The position numbers were made by a program, and so were the translations under genes. From contig JAQDPW010000013.1 of the NCBI GenBank assembly GCA_027659245.1, positions 1,846 to 56,071 of the forward strand: DNA of 54,226 bases, in the 5' to 3' direction. Below, piece after piece: positions 26,367-37,222 of this stretch. The number at the start of each line of letters is the position of its first letter. The first letter of the stretch is position 1. This DNA is from Streptococcaceae bacterium AM104-57. Its GTDB lineage: Bacteria > Bacillota > Bacilli > Lactobacillales > Streptococcaceae. Below the pieces are notes generated by a model, which was not told the origin of the DNA, ran no database searches, and was given only the letters and a program-made list of their open reading frames with translations.

Positions 26367-26483
26367 TTATCCTTGACGTTGTTTGTGTTTTGGATTTGCT
26401 GGGCAAATTACCATAACACGACCATTACGACGAATTACTTTACAGTATTCGCAAATTGGTTTGACCGATGGTCTTACTTTCAT
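26367..26483 (-). CDS. rpmJ: 50S ribosomal protein L36
   Basis: 38 residues ([20 protein letters not shown] ... KHKQRQG). Zinc-binding residues C-x2-C (CEYC) with Cys in VMVICP and a following His. ATG 26483 with GGAGGGATAAG upstream. Lies between infA and rpsM, the usual place. Confidence 0.97.
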
Positions 26484-26507
26484 TTCTTATCCCTCCAAGT
26501 TTTTCGA

Positions 26508-26726
26508 TTATTTAAAGCGGTAAGTGATACGTCCACGTGTCAAGTCATATGGACTCATTTCGACAGTAACACGATCTCCCGCTAAAATACGAATATAGTT
26601 TTTACGAATTTTACCAGAAACTGTTGCTAAAATCTGATGTCCATTTTCAAGTTCAACCGTAAACATTGCATTCGGCATGGTATCAACTACTTTGCCTTCA
26701 ACTTCAATCACATCGTCTTTTGCCAC
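26508..26726 (-). CDS. infA: Translation initiation factor IF-1
   Basis: 72 residues with a GTG start (26726-26724), preceded by GGAGG at nine bases. S1/OB fold: [22 protein letters not shown] ... [12 protein letters not shown]. Occludes the A site of the 30S subunit during initiation. Upstream in-frame ATG codons lack a ribosome binding site. Confidence 0.97.
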   Translation of the reverse strand: MAKDDVIEVEGKVVDTMPNAMFTVELENGHQILATVSGKIRKNYIRILAGDRVTVEMSPYDLTRGRITYRFK

Positions 26727-26843
26727 GCAAAAGTACCTCCATAAATTTCGATTTGATGCCTCTAGACACAGAGACAACAATTATAAGTCAGACTAATTCA
26801 GTATAACATTTGTAGAGACATTTTGCAAGCATGAAAAACGCTT

Positions 26844-27482
26844 TTATTTCAAATTTGTCAATACTTTTTCGATATCTGCAAATACATCATTGATATCTTG
26901 ATTACCTTCGATATCATGTACCAAACCTTTAGCACGATAGTGAGCAATAATCGGTTCACCTTGGGCAATATTGACATCCAAACGACGTTTTACTGTCTCT
27001 GGTTTGTCATCTTCACGTTGGTAATAGTCTTCTTCTTTGTAGTCAACTGGTGGGTTGAAAACTTTGTGGAAAGTTTCACCAGTTTCACGGTGAATGATAC
27101 GACCACTCAATCGTTCGAGTAGGCATGATGGATCTACTTCAATATTGATTACACCCTCAAGTTCAAGACCGAGGTCTACCAAAATTTGATCCAAAGCGTG
27201 AGCTTGTTCAATTGTACGAGGAAATCCGTCTAAGAGGAATCCTTTTTCCTTAATGTCATCTTGAGCCAAACGTTCTTTAACGATTCCGTTTGTAACTTCA
27301 TCTGGAACTAACTCGCCTTTGTCGATATAAGACTTAGCTAAGACACCCATTTCAGTTTGGTTAGCCATTGCCGCACGGAACATATCACCTGTTGAGATAT
27401 GAGCAACATGGAATTGTTCAACAATTTTTGCTGCTTGTGTACCCTTACCTGCACCAGGTAAGCCCATAATCAAAAGATTCAT
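26844..27482 (-). CDS. adk: Adenylate kinase
   Basis: Equilibrates ATP + AMP with 2 ADP. 212 residues; P-loop [13 protein letters not shown] at 7-19, NMP-binding STGDMFRAA near 31, DGFPRT near 85, and a LID domain (about 122-160). The LID lacks the four-Cys zinc site of many Gram-positive enzymes. AAGGAG precedes the ATG. It lies between secY and infA as in other Firmicutes. Confidence 0.97.
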   Translation of the reverse strand: MNLLIMGLPGAGKGTQAAKIVEQFHVAHISTGDMFRAAMANQTEMGVLAKSYIDKGELVPDEVTNGIVKERLAQDDIKEKGFLLDGFPRTIEQAHALDQILVDLGLELEGVINIEVDPSCLLERLSGRIIHRETGETFHKVFNPPVDYKEEDYYQREDDKPETVKRRLDVNIAQGEPIIAHYRAKGLVHDIEGNQDINDVFADIEKVLTNLK

Positions 27483-27554
27483 GATTCAAACTCCTTTTTT
27501 GTTTTTAAATAGAAGCAAAAATTCATTTCAACTCCTATTTAAGAACAAAATAGA

Positions 27555-27606
27555 AGAGAGGAGTAAAAAATCTGACAAGGTCTTTGATTTTTACACTCCA
27601 CTCTCT
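27555..27606 (-). promoter_or_regulatory. Stem-loop between secY and adk
   Basis: Arms AGAGAGGAGTAAAAAATC (27555-27572) and GATTTTTACACTCCACTCTCT region (27586-27606) pair with small bulges; the tail TTCTATTTTG on minus is moderately T-rich. Likely a partial terminator or processing site inside the operon. Confidence 0.5.
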
Positions 27607-27637
27607 GAGCAATAGTGAATTTTATTTTCTATTACAA

Positions 27638-28948
27638 TTATTCTGTTGTATTCATGAAACCAACATATTTACGTTTCAATAGATAACCTTCCAATTGTTT
27701 GATTCCTTCAATACCTGTTGAGATAATGATCAAGAGACTGGTACCCCCAAAAGCAACGACTTCTGAAAGACCAAATACATCCTTAGCCACAATCGGTAAA
27801 ATAGAAATCACACCAAGGAAGAGTGAGCCGACTGTGGCAAGACGACGAAGAAGTTTTGACATATATTCTTCTGTCCCTTTACCAGGACGGACACCGTGAA
27901 TGTAAGCACCGCTCTTTTGTAAATTCTCTGCTGCTTTCTCAGGATTAATCTGTACAAATGTATAGAAGAATGTAAAGAGGATAATCAACAGAGCGTACAA
28001 AGCGATACCTGTTGGCGCTGTTGTCGACAACAACTCCTGAGCTGTACGAACCCAGGCCCAATCAAGACCAGATGCACTTACAAATTGTAAAATTGCCGCT
28101 GGTGCTGCTGTAATTGAGCTAGCAAAGATAACTGGAATAACTCCTGCAGGGTTAATCTTCAATGGAAGATAGGAACTTGATGGTGCTCCTTGTGCTACCT
28201 TAGTATACTGAATTGGTATCTTATATTCAGCTTGTTGAACATAAGTTGTAAAGTAAACAATCAATAAGACTGCTACAATTAAGATAGCAACAAAAATGAG
28301 GGATGAAGTCAAGCGGTCACTTGGTACATTGACAAAATAGTCAACATAAATACCCTTGATCATATCAGGAATTGAAGCAACAATCCCTGCAAAGATGATC
28401 ATAGAAACACCATTCCCATATCCCTTATCAGTAATCTGTTCACCCAACCAAGTAACAATCATACTACCTGCTGTTAGGATCCCTCCAATCACAAGGAAAA
28501 CTTGTGGTGTTAGAGGAACAGTCAAAAGTTTGGCTCCAGATAAAGCATTAAAACCAGCTGTAATTCCGATAGATTGCACGAATGCAAGTACAAGGGCAAT
28601 GTAACGAGTTGCTTGATTCAATTTTCTACGACCAACTTCCCCTTGTTTGCCCCATTCCACAAACTTTGGTAATAAATCCATTTGTAAGAGCTGGACAACG
28701 ATAGAAGCGGTAATGTATGGACTAACACCAAGTGCAAAAACTGAGAAGTTTTTCATGGCATTACCAGACACCAAACTTAACATATTTAGAAAAGATAGAC
28801 CACTCAAAGCATTCAAGCTGTTGGCATTGACCCATGGAACTGTAATACTAGTCCCGATACGGAAGACCAAAACGATAAAAATTGTAAAAAGAATTTTTGA
28901 TCGAACCTGCTTGACTTTAAGAGCTTCTCTTAATAATTTAAAAAACAT
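27638..28948 (-). CDS. secY: Preprotein translocase subunit SecY
   Basis: 436 residues, ten transmembrane helices forming the protein-conducting channel with SecE. Signatures: FRIGTSITVPWVN in helix 1, LGVSPYITASIVVQLLQMD, and the cytoplasmic loop VRPGKGTEEYM. 12 bases after rplO. Canonical SecY, not the accessory SecY2. Confidence 0.98.
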   Translation of the reverse strand: MFFKLLREALKVKQVRSKILFTIFIVLVFRIGTSITVPWVNANSLNALSGLSFLNMLSLVSGNAMKNFSVFALGVSPYITASIVVQLLQMDLLPKFVEWGKQGEVGRRKLNQATRYIALVLAFVQSIGITAGFNALSGAKLLTVPLTPQVFLVIGGILTAGSMIVTWLGEQITDKGYGNGVSMIIFAGIVASIPDMIKGIYVDYFVNVPSDRLTSSLIFVAILIVAVLLIVYFTTYVQQAEYKIPIQYTKVAQGAPSSSYLPLKINPAGVIPVIFASSITAAPAAILQFVSASGLDWAWVRTAQELLSTTAPTGIALYALLIILFTFFYTFVQINPEKAAENLQKSGAYIHGVRPGKGTEEYMSKLLRRLATVGSLFLGVISILPIVAKDVFGLSEVVAFGGTSLLIIISTGIEGIKQLEGYLLKRKYVGFMNTTE

Positions 28949-28960
28949 AGGTCACCTCTC

Positions 28961-29401
28961 TTAGATGACTTCTACTGAACCACCTTTAGCAGTGATAGCT
29001 TCTTCAGCTGATTTAGAGAATTTAGCTGCTTTCACAGTCAATTTCTTAGTCAACTCACCGTTACCAAGGATTTTGATACCTGATTTTTCAGCTTTAACAA
29101 TTCCTGCTTCGATAAGAACAACTGGAGTTACTTCTGCACCATCTTCAAAGACGTTCAATTGGTCAAGGTTAACAATTGCGTATTCTTTAGCGTTGATGTT
29201 AGTGAATCCACGTTTTGGAAGACGACGGAACAATGGAGTTTGTCCACCTTCAAAACCAAGGCGAACTCCGCCACCGCTACGAGCTTTTTGACCTTTTTGA
29301 CCACGACCAGATGTTTTACCGTTACCTGATGAAGTACCACGACCTACACGGTTACGATTTTTACGAGAACCTTCTGCAGGTTTCAATTCATGAAGTTTCA
29401 T
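28961..29401 (-). CDS. rplO: 50S ribosomal protein L15
   Basis: 146 residues ([22 protein letters not shown] ... GSVEVI); glycine- and basic-rich N-terminal extension that enters the rRNA core. GGAGAAAA precedes the ATG. Cotranscribed with secY. Confidence 0.98.
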   Translation of the reverse strand: MKLHELKPAEGSRKNRNRVGRGTSSGNGKTSGRGQKGQKARSGGGVRLGFEGGQTPLFRRLPKRGFTNINAKEYAIVNLDQLNVFEDGAEVTPVVLIEAGIVKAEKSGIKILGNGELTKKLTVKAAKFSKSAEEAITAKGGSVEVI

Positions 29402-29547
29402 TATATATTTTCTCCTCTTTTGTAAAATGCTAGCGCCGATAAGAGAGAAAAGGTTGTCTCTCCTATCAACTCGCCTATACCTTTATCATCAAAGATGACT
29501 ATATCTAGTTTTAGGGGATGGTATAGTGCACATCCCCTAAAAATTCA
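29402..29547 (-). other. rpmD-rplO spacer with perfect stem-loop
   Basis: A 12-bp perfect stem TTTTAGGGGATG (29509-29520) / CATCCCCTAAAA (29531-29542) with a 10-base loop starts six bases after the rpmD stop; a smaller GAGAGA/TCTCTC hairpin follows near 29440-29461. There is no T tail on minus, so the operon probably continues. Confidence 0.55.
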
Positions 29548-29730
29548 TTAGTTTACTTCTTCAACTGTTACCAAGTGAGATACTGCTGTGATCATACCAC
29601 GGATAGCAGCGTTATCTTCTTTAATAACAGAGCTGTTCAATTTGCCAAGTCCAAGTGCTACAACAGTTTTACGTTGTGATGGAATGCGTCCGATTGGAGA
29701 CTTAGTCAAAGTAATTTTAATTTGAGCCAT
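29548..29730 (-). CDS. rpmD: 50S ribosomal protein L30
   Basis: 60 residues from ATG 29730 ([21 protein letters not shown]), preceded by AAAGGGGATAAA. The longer in-frame extension overlaps rpsE and has no support. Order rpsE-rpmD-rplO is canonical. Confidence 0.97.
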   Translation of the reverse strand: MAQIKITLTKSPIGRIPSQRKTVVALGLGKLNSSVIKEDNAAIRGMITAVSHLVTVEEVN

Positions 29731-29743
29731 TTTATCCCCTTTC

Positions 29744-30238
29744 TTATGCCAAATCAGAAACTGAAATACCACGAAGGGCAGCAACTTCTTCAGCGCGTTT
29801 CAATTGTTTCAAACCTTCAACAGTTGCACGAACAATGTTGATTGGAGTGTTAGAGCCAAGTGATTTAGATGTAATATCTGCCACACCTGCCAATTCCACA
29901 ACGGCACGAACTGCACCACCTGCGGCAACTCCAGAACCTTCTACAGCTGGTTTCAACAATACTTTAGCTCCACCGAATTCTGAAAGAACTTCATGTGGGA
30001 TTGTTGTTCCAACCATAGGAACTTCGATCAAGTTTTTCTTAGCATCTTCTACTGCTTTGCGGATTGCTTCTGGAACTTCTTGAGCTTTACCAGTACCAAA
30101 TCCTACACGACCATTGCGGTCACCAACAACTACAAGAGCTGCGAAACGAAGACGACGTCCACCTTTAACAACTTTTGTAACACGGTTAACAGCAACTACG
30201 CGTTCTTCAAGTTCTACTGCATTGTCTTTAAATGCCAT
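29744..30238 (-). CDS. rpsE: 30S ribosomal protein S5
   Basis: 164 residues; double-stranded-RNA-binding N-terminal domain and a ribosomal S5 C-terminal fold. Conserved [22 protein letters not shown], the region where spectinomycin resistance and ram mutations map in other bacteria. Confidence 0.98.
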   Translation of the reverse strand: MAFKDNAVELEERVVAVNRVTKVVKGGRRLRFAALVVVGDRNGRVGFGTGKAQEVPEAIRKAVEDAKKNLIEVPMVGTTIPHEVLSEFGGAKVLLKPAVEGSGVAAGGAVRAVVELAGVADITSKSLGSNTPINIVRATVEGLKQLKRAEEVAALRGISVSDLA

Positions 30239-30255
30239 TTTCTAGTGTCCTCCTA

Positions 30256-30612
30256 TTAGAATTTCAATCCGTTTTCACGAGCTGCATCAGCCAAAGCTTT
30301 CACACGTCCGTGATATAGATATCCACCGCGGTCGAACACCACTTCTGAAATACCTTTAGCGTTTGCACGTTCTGCAACGAGTTTACCGACAGCAACGGCT
30401 TGTTCAGTTTTTGTTCCTTTTGAAACTTCTTTGTCAAGAGTTGAAGCACTTGCGAGCGTTACACCCGCTACGTCATCAATAACTTGAGCGTAGATGCCTG
30501 TATTAGAACGGAATACGTTCAAACGTGGGCGATCAGCAGTTCCAGAGAGTTTTCCGCGAACGCGACGATGGCGTTTTTGGCGGAGTTTGTTTTTATCTGG
30601 TTTTGAAATCAC
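30256..30612 (-). CDS. rplR: 50S ribosomal protein L18
   Basis: 118 residues with a GTG start (30612-30610), preceded by AGAGGTG. Starts [22 protein letters not shown]; ends [11 protein letters not shown]. Binds 5S rRNA with L5 and L25. An upstream in-frame ATG lacks a ribosome binding site. Confidence 0.97.
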
Positions 30613-30695
30613 AGTTTTCACCTCTTTAATTTTAAATCGTGTGCTATGCACAAAGTTGGAAATGATATTGGTGGCTGAAAATCAACCACTCAATA

Positions 30696-31232
30696 TTATT
30701 TACCTGTTTTACCTTCTTTAAGACGAACATATTCGCCAACGTAACGGATACCTTTACCTTTGTATGGTTCTGGTGAACGAAGGCTACGTACGTAAGCAGC
30801 TGTTTGACCAACTACTTCTTTTGAAATTCCGCTAACAACGATTGTTGTTGGGTTTGGGAGTTCAAAAGTAATTCCTGCTGGAGCTTCAACTTCATCTGGA
30901 TGTGATTTACCAACAGCCAAAACAAGTTTGTTTCCTTGAAGTTGAGCACGGTAACCAACCCCACGCATTTCAAGTTGTTTCTTGAATCCTTCTGATACAC
31001 CAATAACCATGTTGTTCAAAAGTGCACGAGTAGTTCCGTGGATAGTTTTCATTTCTTTTGAATCGTTTGGACGGTGAAGGGTTACTTCAGTACCTTCCAC
31101 ACGAATTTCAATATCTTTTGAGAACTCACGAGTAAGTTCTCCTTTAGGTCCTTTTACAGTTACAACGTTGTCATTGTTAGTGATTTCAACACCAGCAGGC
31201 AACACGATAACTTTATTACCAATACGTGACAT
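30696..31232 (-). CDS. rplF: 50S ribosomal protein L6
   Basis: 178 residues, two related halves; conserved C-terminal [27 protein letters not shown] that binds helix 97 of 23S rRNA. GGAGAAAA precedes the ATG. Confidence 0.98.
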   Translation of the reverse strand: MSRIGNKVIVLPAGVEITNNDNVVTVKGPKGELTREFSKDIEIRVEGTEVTLHRPNDSKEMKTIHGTTRALLNNMVIGVSEGFKKQLEMRGVGYRAQLQGNKLVLAVGKSHPDEVEAPAGITFELPNPTTIVVSGISKEVVGQTAAYVRSLRSPEPYKGKGIRYVGEYVRLKEGKTGK

Positions 31233-31420
31233 GTTTATTTTCTCCTGTTAGATTGTCAGGCCGTGATGGCCAGTTTTCACGGGGGTTAAATCGATTTCTC
31301 GATTTAAAGGAACATTTAGGTTTCAATTTTAAAGTGAATCTAGGCATCGTCTCACAGGCATAACTTTGGGTTAGGCAAGAGACGATAACGACGAGTCACA
31401 AAGAAATTGGGAGCTAAATA
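31233..31420 (-). other. rpsH-rplF spacer with repeat-like stem-loops
   Basis: Hairpins: GGCC-GTGAT-GGCC near 31260, TTAAATCGA-TTTC-TCGATTTAA near 31285-31307, and ATCGTCTC (31346-31353) / GAGACGAT (31379-31386). The last encloses CAGGCATAACTT (31355-31366), a 12-mer also found in the element at 50231-50242, each followed within 30-90 bases by TAACGACG. No ORF. Confidence 0.5.
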
Positions 31421-31819
31421 TTACCAAACGTAAGCGATAACCTCACCACCAACATTCTTTTGGCGAGCTTCTTTATCAGTAAGCAAACCTTCTGAAGTTG
31501 AAAGGATAGCAATTCCAAGTCCGTTAAGGACTTTTGGAAGATCTTCACGTTTTTTGTAGACACGAAGTCCTGGTTTAGAAACACGTTTCAAGTTAGTGAT
31601 AACTTTTTCACCGTTTGGTCCGTATTTAAGGAATACACGGATGATGCCTTGTTTGTCATCTTCGATGATTTCTACGTTCTTAACAAAACCTTCGCGTTTA
31701 AGGATTTCAGCAATCCCTTTTTTGATGTTTGATGCAGGTACTTCAAGTACTTCGTGTTTTGCTTGGTTAGCGTTACGAATACGAGTTAGGAAGTCTGCGA
31801 TTGGGTCAGTCATAACCAT
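31421..31819 (-). CDS. rpsH: 30S ribosomal protein S8
   Basis: 132 residues, primary binder of the 16S central domain and translational repressor of the spc operon in E. coli. Start ATG 31819 ([10 protein letters not shown]) chosen by spacing to GGAG; a second ATG two codons in is less well spaced. Confidence 0.98.
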   Translation of the reverse strand: MVMTDPIADFLTRIRNANQAKHEVLEVPASNIKKGIAEILKREGFVKNVEIIEDDKQGIIRVFLKYGPNGEKVITNLKRVSKPGLRVYKKREDLPKVLNGLGIAILSTSEGLLTDKEARQKNVGGEVIAYVW

Positions 31820-32103
31820 TTTGTTTTTCTCCTCTTACTAGTAGTTTGCAAGTTGCACTTGCTAGTTAATACATGATACAGAGAGCGTAACAGCAAGAGC
31901 AAAAATAGGCAATTTAATGTTGGAGCCATGCTCCAAAGTAAATTGGTCTTTTTTGCCAAAGCTGTAGCTCGTGTTCAAATTGGCTAGCCAAACTGAACTC
32001 GGGCTAAACTCTGTGTGAAAAAGATAAACTTTTCTAGAAACAAAAGTTTCTTCGCCAAGTTTCCTATTTTCACTTGGAGTTTTGACGCCCTTGATATCTT
32101 AAA
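31820..32103 (-). other. rpsN-rpsH spacer (284 bases) holding a dispersed palindromic repeat
   Basis: No gene. It contains the repeat copy described at 31994-32100 and smaller hairpins such as TGGAGC-CAT-GCTCCA (31921-31935). The remaining bases show nothing I can name. Confidence 0.6.
31994..32100 (-). repeat. Dispersed palindromic repeat, copy 2
   Basis: Read on minus it starts AAGATATCAAGGGCGTCAAA and ends TTTAGCCCGAGTTCA. The ends (GGGC-N4-AACTC-N3-GTGAAAA and TTTTTCAC-N3-GAGTTT-A-GCCC) fold back on each other. The other copy, opposite orientation, is at 38567-38671. Outer arms are conserved; the inner loop differs between copies. Confidence 0.7.
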
Positions 32104-32289
32104 TTACCAAGATGCTTTTGTTACACCAGGGATTTGACCTTTATATGCTAATTCACGGAAGCAAACACGGCAAAGTTTAAATTTGCGGTAAACTGAATGT
32201 GGACGACCACATTTTTCACAACGAGTATAAGCTTGAGTAGAGAACTTCGCTGGACGTTTGTTCTTAGCAATCATTGATTTTTTAGCCAT
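32104..32289 (-). CDS. rpsN: 30S ribosomal protein S14 type Z (zinc-binding)
   Basis: 61 residues with two C-x2-C pairs (CEKC, CRVC), so the zinc-containing form. The zinc-free paralogue is not in the window. 17 bases after rplE. Confidence 0.97.
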
Positions 32290-32306
32290 TAGATTTACCT
32301 CCTATA

Positions 32307-32849
32307 TTATTTTGCAAAAGGCATTCCAAGGCCTGTAAGCAATGCACGTGACTCTTCGTCAGTGTTAGCAGTTGTTACGATAACGATGTCAAGACCACGA
32401 GTTTTGTCAACGTCATCAAAGTTGATTTCTGGGAAGATCAATTGTTCTTTCACACCAAGTGTGTAGTTTCCACGTCCATCAAATGATTTTGTTGGAACAC
32501 CGTGGAAGTCACGTACACGTGGAAGTGAAACTGAAACCAATTTGTCCAAGAATTCGTACATACGTTCACCACGAAGGGTAACTTTTGCACCGATCGCAAC
32601 ACCTTCACGAAGACGGAAGCCGGCGATTGATTTTTTAGCTTTAGTGATAAGTGGTTTTTGACCTGAGATAAGTGCCAATTCTTCAGCAGCTTTTTCAAGG
32701 CTTTTAGCGTTTGATACAGCTTCACCAACACCCATGTTCAAAACGATCTTATCTACTTTAGGCACAGCCATCACTGATGAGTAGTTGAATTGTTCTGTCA
32801 AAGCAGGAACTACTTCATTAAGATATTTTTCTTTTAAACGATTTGCCAT
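32307..32849 (-). CDS. rplE: 50S ribosomal protein L5
   Basis: 180 residues ([21 protein letters not shown] ... GLGMPFAK); 5S rRNA binding and P-site tRNA contact. Conserved [24 protein letters not shown] precedes the ATG. Confidence 0.98.
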   Translation of the reverse strand: MANRLKEKYLNEVVPALTEQFNYSSVMAVPKVDKIVLNMGVGEAVSNAKSLEKAAEELALISGQKPLITKAKKSIAGFRLREGVAIGAKVTLRGERMYEFLDKLVSVSLPRVRDFHGVPTKSFDGRGNYTLGVKEQLIFPEINFDDVDKTRGLDIVIVTTANTDEESRALLTGLGMPFAK

Positions 32850-32872
32850 TATACTTCTCCTTTCCTTCGTGA

Positions 32873-33178
32873 TTAATCAAGCACTTCGCCTGATTTTTTG
32901 TTGTAGCGAACTTTTTTACCGTCTACAAATTTGTAACCAACACGACCAGCTACACCATTTTTGTCCAAAACTTGAACGTTTGATACGTGGATAGCTGCTT
33001 CTTTCTCGATGATACCACCTTGAGGAAGCTCGTTAGTTGGACGTTGGTGTTTCTTAACGATGTTAACACCTTCAACGATAACTTTGTTTACTTTTGGAAG
33101 GGCAGTAAGGACAACAGCTTCTGTTCCCTTATCTTTACCAGCGATTACGCGAACTTTGTCGCCTTTTTTTACAAACAT
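32873..33178 (-). CDS. rplX: 50S ribosomal protein L24
   Basis: 101 residues with the KOW motif [19 protein letters not shown] at 4-22; assembly initiator of the large subunit. Confidence 0.98.
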
Positions 33179-33355
33179 TTTTTTCTCCTTTTATTCTTAC
33201 GCCCAATGGGCACCCTGGCTAGGCCAGGGGACTGTGTTTGTTTGTTTTTGCTCTGTGAAAATCAAAGCAATCCTTCGTCAGTTTCAACTCACCTAACTTA
33301 AGTTATGCTTTCGTCTTACTTCCTAGACTTGTTTTAATTTTCTTTGAGCAATCAA
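33179..33355 (-). other. rplN-rplX spacer with several hairpins
   Basis: GCCC-AAT-GGGC (33202-33212) and CCTGGC-TAG-GCCAGG (about 33214-33228) are palindromes; TAACTT-AAGTTA occurs near 33295-33306. On minus, GCATAACTTAAGTTAGG resembles the GCATAACTT module at 31359 and 50234. Looks like remnants of intergenic repeats. No ORF. Confidence 0.45.
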
Positions 33356-33724
33356 TTAAAGTACTTCTGGAGCAAGTGACACGATCTTCATGAAACCACC
33401 TTCACGTAATTCACGTGCAACTGGGCCAAAGATACGTGTTCCGCGAGGAGTTTTGTCTTCACGGATGATAACTGCTGCGTTTTCGTCAAATTTGATGTAT
33501 GAACCATCAGCACGACGAGCACCTGATTTAGTACGAACGATAACTGCTTTAACAACGTCACCTTTTTTAACCGCACCACCAGGAGTAGCTTGTTTTACAG
33601 ATGCCACAATAACATCACCGATGTTCGCAAATTTACGTTTAGAACCACCAAGAACTTTGATAGTCAAGATTTCGCGTGCACCGCTGTTGTCTGCGACTTT
33701 CAAACGAGTTTCTGTTTGAATCAT
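33356..33724 (-). CDS. rplN: 50S ribosomal protein L14
   Basis: 122 residues ([19 protein letters not shown] ... [10 protein letters not shown]), very conserved; contacts 16S rRNA at an intersubunit bridge. Confidence 0.98.
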   Translation of the reverse strand: MIQTETRLKVADNSGAREILTIKVLGGSKRKFANIGDVIVASVKQATPGGAVKKGDVVKAVIVRTKSGARRADGSYIKFDENAAVIIREDKTPRGTRIFGPVARELREGGFMKIVSLAPEVL

Positions 33725-33749
33725 TTCAGTTTTCTCCTTTCAGGTTTGA

Positions 33750-34010
33750 TTAGATGATAACCGCTTCTTCAACAACTTCTACAAGACGGAAACGTTTTGT
33801 AGCTGAAAGCGGACGAGTTTCCATGATACGTACGATATCGCCTTCTTTGGCAACATTGTTTTCATCATGTGCTTTGTATTTTTTAGAGTAGTTAATACGT
33901 TTACCATAGACTGGGTGGTTACGTTTTGTTTCAACTACAACTGTGATTGTCTTGTCCATTTTGTCAGATACAACACGTCCAACAAGAACTTTACGATTAT
34001 TGCGTTCCAT
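33750..34010 (-). CDS. rpsQ: 30S ribosomal protein S17
   Basis: 86 residues, OB-fold primary rRNA binder; [19 protein letters not shown] and [18 protein letters not shown]. Confidence 0.98.
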
Positions 34011-34034
34011 TGAAATTTCTCCTTCCCTAGTCTA

Positions 34035-34241
34035 TTATTTCGCTTCAGATTGAACTGTTTTGATACGAGCGATTTGTTTTTTAACTTCTTTCAAGCGAGC
34101 TGTTTGTTCTAATTGACCAGTAGCAGCTTGGAAACGAAGTTCAAACAATTCTTTTTTCAATTCGTTTTCGCGCTTCGCGAGTTCTTCTTGAGAAAGACCA
34201 CGAAGTTCTTTAACAAATTCTTTTACTTCATTAAGTTTCAT
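34035..34241 (-). CDS. rpmC: 50S ribosomal protein L29
   Basis: 68 residues, helical hairpin near the exit tunnel where trigger factor and SRP dock; [17 protein letters not shown]. 9 bases after rplP. Confidence 0.98.
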
Positions 34242-34250
34242 GCCTTCTCC

Positions 34251-34664
34251 TTATTCTGCTTCACGTTTTACGAATTTACATTTAACTGGCAATTTGTGGC
34301 TTGCAAGACGAAGCGCTTCGCGAGCGATCTCTTCAGATACACCAGCGATTTCGAACATCACTTTACCACGTTTAACTGGTGCTACCCAACCTTCAGGTGC
34401 CCCTTTACCAGATCCCATACGCACACCGATAGCTTTAGCAGTGTATGATTTGTGTGGGAAGATTTTAATCCAAACTTTACCACCACGTTTCATGTAACGA
34501 GTCATGGCGATACGAGCAGCTTCGATTTGGCGGTTAGTGATCCAGTGGCTAGTTGTAGCTTGAAGACCGTATTCACCGAATGCTACTTCTTTTCCACCTT
34601 TTGCTTCACCGCGCATTTTTCCACGGAATTCACGACGGTGTTTAACACGTTTAGGTACTAACAT
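34251..34664 (-). CDS. rplP: 50S ribosomal protein L16
   Basis: 137 residues ([24 protein letters not shown]); organises the A-site and peptidyl transferase centre. Only 3 bases after the rpsC stop. Confidence 0.98.
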   Translation of the reverse strand: MLVPKRVKHRREFRGKMRGEAKGGKEVAFGEYGLQATTSHWITNRQIEAARIAMTRYMKRGGKVWIKIFPHKSYTAKAIGVRMGSGKGAPEGWVAPVKRGKVMFEIAGVSEEIAREALRLASHKLPVKCKFVKREAE

Positions 34665-34667
34665 TGG

Positions 34668-35321
34668 TTATTTACCTCCTTTAGTGTTTTTGCGAGCTGG
34701 AAGAACTTCACCACGGTAGATCCATACTTTAACACCAAGTTTACCGTATGTAGTATCTGCTTCTTCCCAAGCGTAATCGATATCTGCACGAAGTGTGTGA
34801 AGTGGAACAGTTCCTTCAGAGTATCCTTCAGCACGGGCGATATCTGCACCGTTCAAACGACCTGATACTTGAGTTTTGATTCCTTTAGCTCCAGCACGCA
34901 TTGCACGTTGGATTGCTTGTTTTTGTGCACGACGGAAAGCAACACGTTGCTCCAATTGACGAGCAATACCTTCACCTACAAGGTGAGCATCCAAATCAGG
35001 TTGTTTGATTTCGATGATGTTGATGTGTACTTGTTTTCCAGTCAATTTGTTAAGTTTTGCACGGAGTGCATCAACGTTTGCACCACCTTTACCGATAACC
35101 ATACCTGGTTTAGCAGTGTGAAGTGAAACGTTAACTTTGTTTACTGCGCGTTCGATTTCAATAGTTGAAACTGCTGCGTCAGCAAGTTCTTTTTGAACGA
35201 ATTTACGGATTGCAAGATCTTCATGAAGGTAATCCGCGTATTCTTTTTCAGCATACCATTTGGCATCCCAATCACGGATGATGCCGACACGCATACCAAT
35301 TGGATGTACTTTTTGACCCAC
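34668..35321 (-). CDS. rpsC: 30S ribosomal protein S3
   Basis: 217 residues with a type II KH domain ([17 protein letters not shown] near 75); forms part of the mRNA entry helicase. Confidence 0.98.
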
Positions 35322-35333
35322 GATTTTACCTCC

Positions 35334-35678
35334 TTATTTTTCTGCAACAGCTACAGTGATGTGAGCTGTACGTTTGTTGATTGGTGAAGCTGAACCTTTC
35401 GCACGTGGACGGAAACGTTTCATAGTTGGTCCTTCGTTTGCGAATGCTTCAGATACTACCAAGTTAGCTTTATCCAAACCAAAGTTGTTTTCAGCGTTAG
35501 CTACAGCTGAGTTCAAAACTTTCAAGATGATTTCAGCAGCTTTGTTTGGAGTGAATGTCAAAATTGCGATTGCATCGGCTACGCTTTTACCACGGATGTT
35601 ATCAAGAACAAGACGTGATTTACGAGGTGAAACACGTACTGTACGAGCCATTGCTTTAGCTGAAGTAATTTCTGCCAT
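35334..35678 (-). CDS. rplV: 50S ribosomal protein L22
   Basis: 114 residues; beta-hairpin (near residues 82-95, [15 protein letters not shown]) lines the exit tunnel, a macrolide-resistance site in pneumococci. The hairpin shows no insertion or deletion that I can notice. Confidence 0.98.
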   Translation of the reverse strand: MAEITSAKAMARTVRVSPRKSRLVLDNIRGKSVADAIAILTFTPNKAAEIILKVLNSAVANAENNFGLDKANLVVSEAFANEGPTMKRFRPRAKGSASPINKRTAHITVAVAEK

Positions 35679-35689
35679 TTATGTTCTCC

Positions 35690-35971
35690 TTATTTTCTAC
35701 GTGTTTTCTTGTCGTCTGCAGCGTGACCTTTGTAAGTACGAGTTGGTGCAAATTCACCAAGTTTGTGACCTACCATGTCTTCTTGGATGTAAACAGGTAC
35801 GTGTTTACGTCCGTCATAAACTGCAATAGTGTAACCAATGAAACTTGGGAAGATCGTTGAACGACGTGACCAAGTTTTAATAACTTTTTTCTTTTCGTCG
35901 TTAGCTTGAGCTTCAACTTTTTTCATCAAATGCTCATCGACGAAAGGTCCTTTTTTAAGACTGCGTCCCAT
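35690..35971 (-). CDS. rpsS: 30S ribosomal protein S19
   Basis: 93 residues ([18 protein letters not shown]); head protein contacting S13 and the P-site region. Confidence 0.98.
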
Positions 35972-36074
35972 TTTTATATTTTCTCCTTTAAATGTTGTAC
36001 CACAGCGGCTTGCGCTCCATAGGAGCGCTACCGAGCTGGCGGATTTACTAGTTGCTTAAGCGACTAGTTTAATA
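35972..36074 (-). other. rplB-rpsS spacer with two hairpins
   Basis: GCGCTCC-ATA-GGAGCGC (about 36013-36029) and ACTAGTTGC-TTAA-GCGACTAGT (about 36048-36069). No T tail; no ORF. Confidence 0.5.
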
Positions 36075-36908
36075 TTATTTCTCGTTGCGACGACGAACGA
36101 TAAGTTTGTCAGATTTCGCTTTCTTGTTACGAGTTTTAAGACCAAGAGCAGGTTTGCCCCATGGAGTTGATGGTGCTTTACGACCAACTGGTGCTTTACC
36201 TTCACCACCACCGTGTGGGTGATCGTTAGGGTTCATTACAGAACCACGAACTGTTGGGCGGATACCTTTCCAACGGCTGCGTCCTGCTTTACCAAGGTTA
36301 ACAAGTCCATGTTGTTCGTTTCCGACAACACCAACTGTTGCACGACAAGTTCCAAGAATCATACGAACTTCGCCTGATTGAAGACGAACAAGAACATATT
36401 TACCTTCTTGACCCAATACTTGAGCAGAAGCTCCAGCAGCACGAACCAATTCACCACCACGACCTGGTTTCAACTCAATGTTGTGAACCAAAGTACCAAC
36501 TGGGATGTTAGCAAGTGGAAGAGCGTTACCTACTTTGATATCAGCTTCAGGACCTGAAACAATACGTTGACCAACTTCAAGACCTTTTGGAGCGATGATG
36601 TATGCTTTCACACCGTCAGTGTAGTGTACAAGAGCGATGTTTGCAGAACGGTTTGGATCGTACTCGATAGTTTTAACAACTGCTTCAACGTTATCTTTGT
36701 TACGTTTGAAGTCAACCAAACGGTAGAAACGTTTGTGTCCACCACCGTGGTGACGAACAGTGATGCGACCGTTGTTGTTACGACCAGCCTGTTTCTTCAA
36801 AGCAACAAGCAAAGATTTCTCAGGTGTGCTTGTTGTGATTTCAGCGAAATCCAAAGAAGTCATATTACGGCGACCGTTTGTTGTTGGTTTATAAACACGA
36901 ATTCCCAC
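36075..36908 (-). CDS. rplB: 50S ribosomal protein L2
   Basis: 277 residues; peptidyl-transferase-associated protein with [20 protein letters not shown] holding the conserved His near 228. Confidence 0.98.
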   Translation of the reverse strand: MGIRVYKPTTNGRRNMTSLDFAEITTSTPEKSLLVALKKQAGRNNNGRITVRHHGGGHKRFYRLVDFKRNKDNVEAVVKTIEYDPNRSANIALVHYTDGVKAYIIAPKGLEVGQRIVSGPEADIKVGNALPLANIPVGTLVHNIELKPGRGGELVRAAGASAQVLGQEGKYVLVRLQSGEVRMILGTCRATVGVVGNEQHGLVNLGKAGRSRWKGIRPTVRGSVMNPNDHPHGGGEGKAPVGRKAPSTPWGKPALGLKTRNKKAKSDKLIVRRRNEK

Positions 36909-36925
36909 GATATTTCCTCCTTAGA

Positions 36926-37222
36926 TTATTCAGCTTCAGCAGCGAACAACTCGATTGCTTTTGAATCAGCTGTAAGTGTGATGATAGCTTTTTTAGTTTT
37001 GTTAGTAAAACCAGTGTAACGTCCAACACGTTTAGCTTTAGGTTTTACGTTGATTGTGTTAACATTTGCAACTTTAACACCTTCAAAAGCAGCTTCAACA
37101 GCTTGCTTGATCAAAAGTTTGTGTGCACGAGTGTCAACTTCAAATACATATTTTCCTGCTTCAAGTTGAGCCATTGAGCTTTCAGTGATAACAGGTTTTT
37201 TGATAACATCATACAAATTCAT
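36926..37222 (-). CDS. rplW: 50S ribosomal protein L23
   Basis: 98 residues; docking site for trigger factor and SRP. Its ATG overlaps the rplD stop as TAATG, so translation is coupled. Confidence 0.98.
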
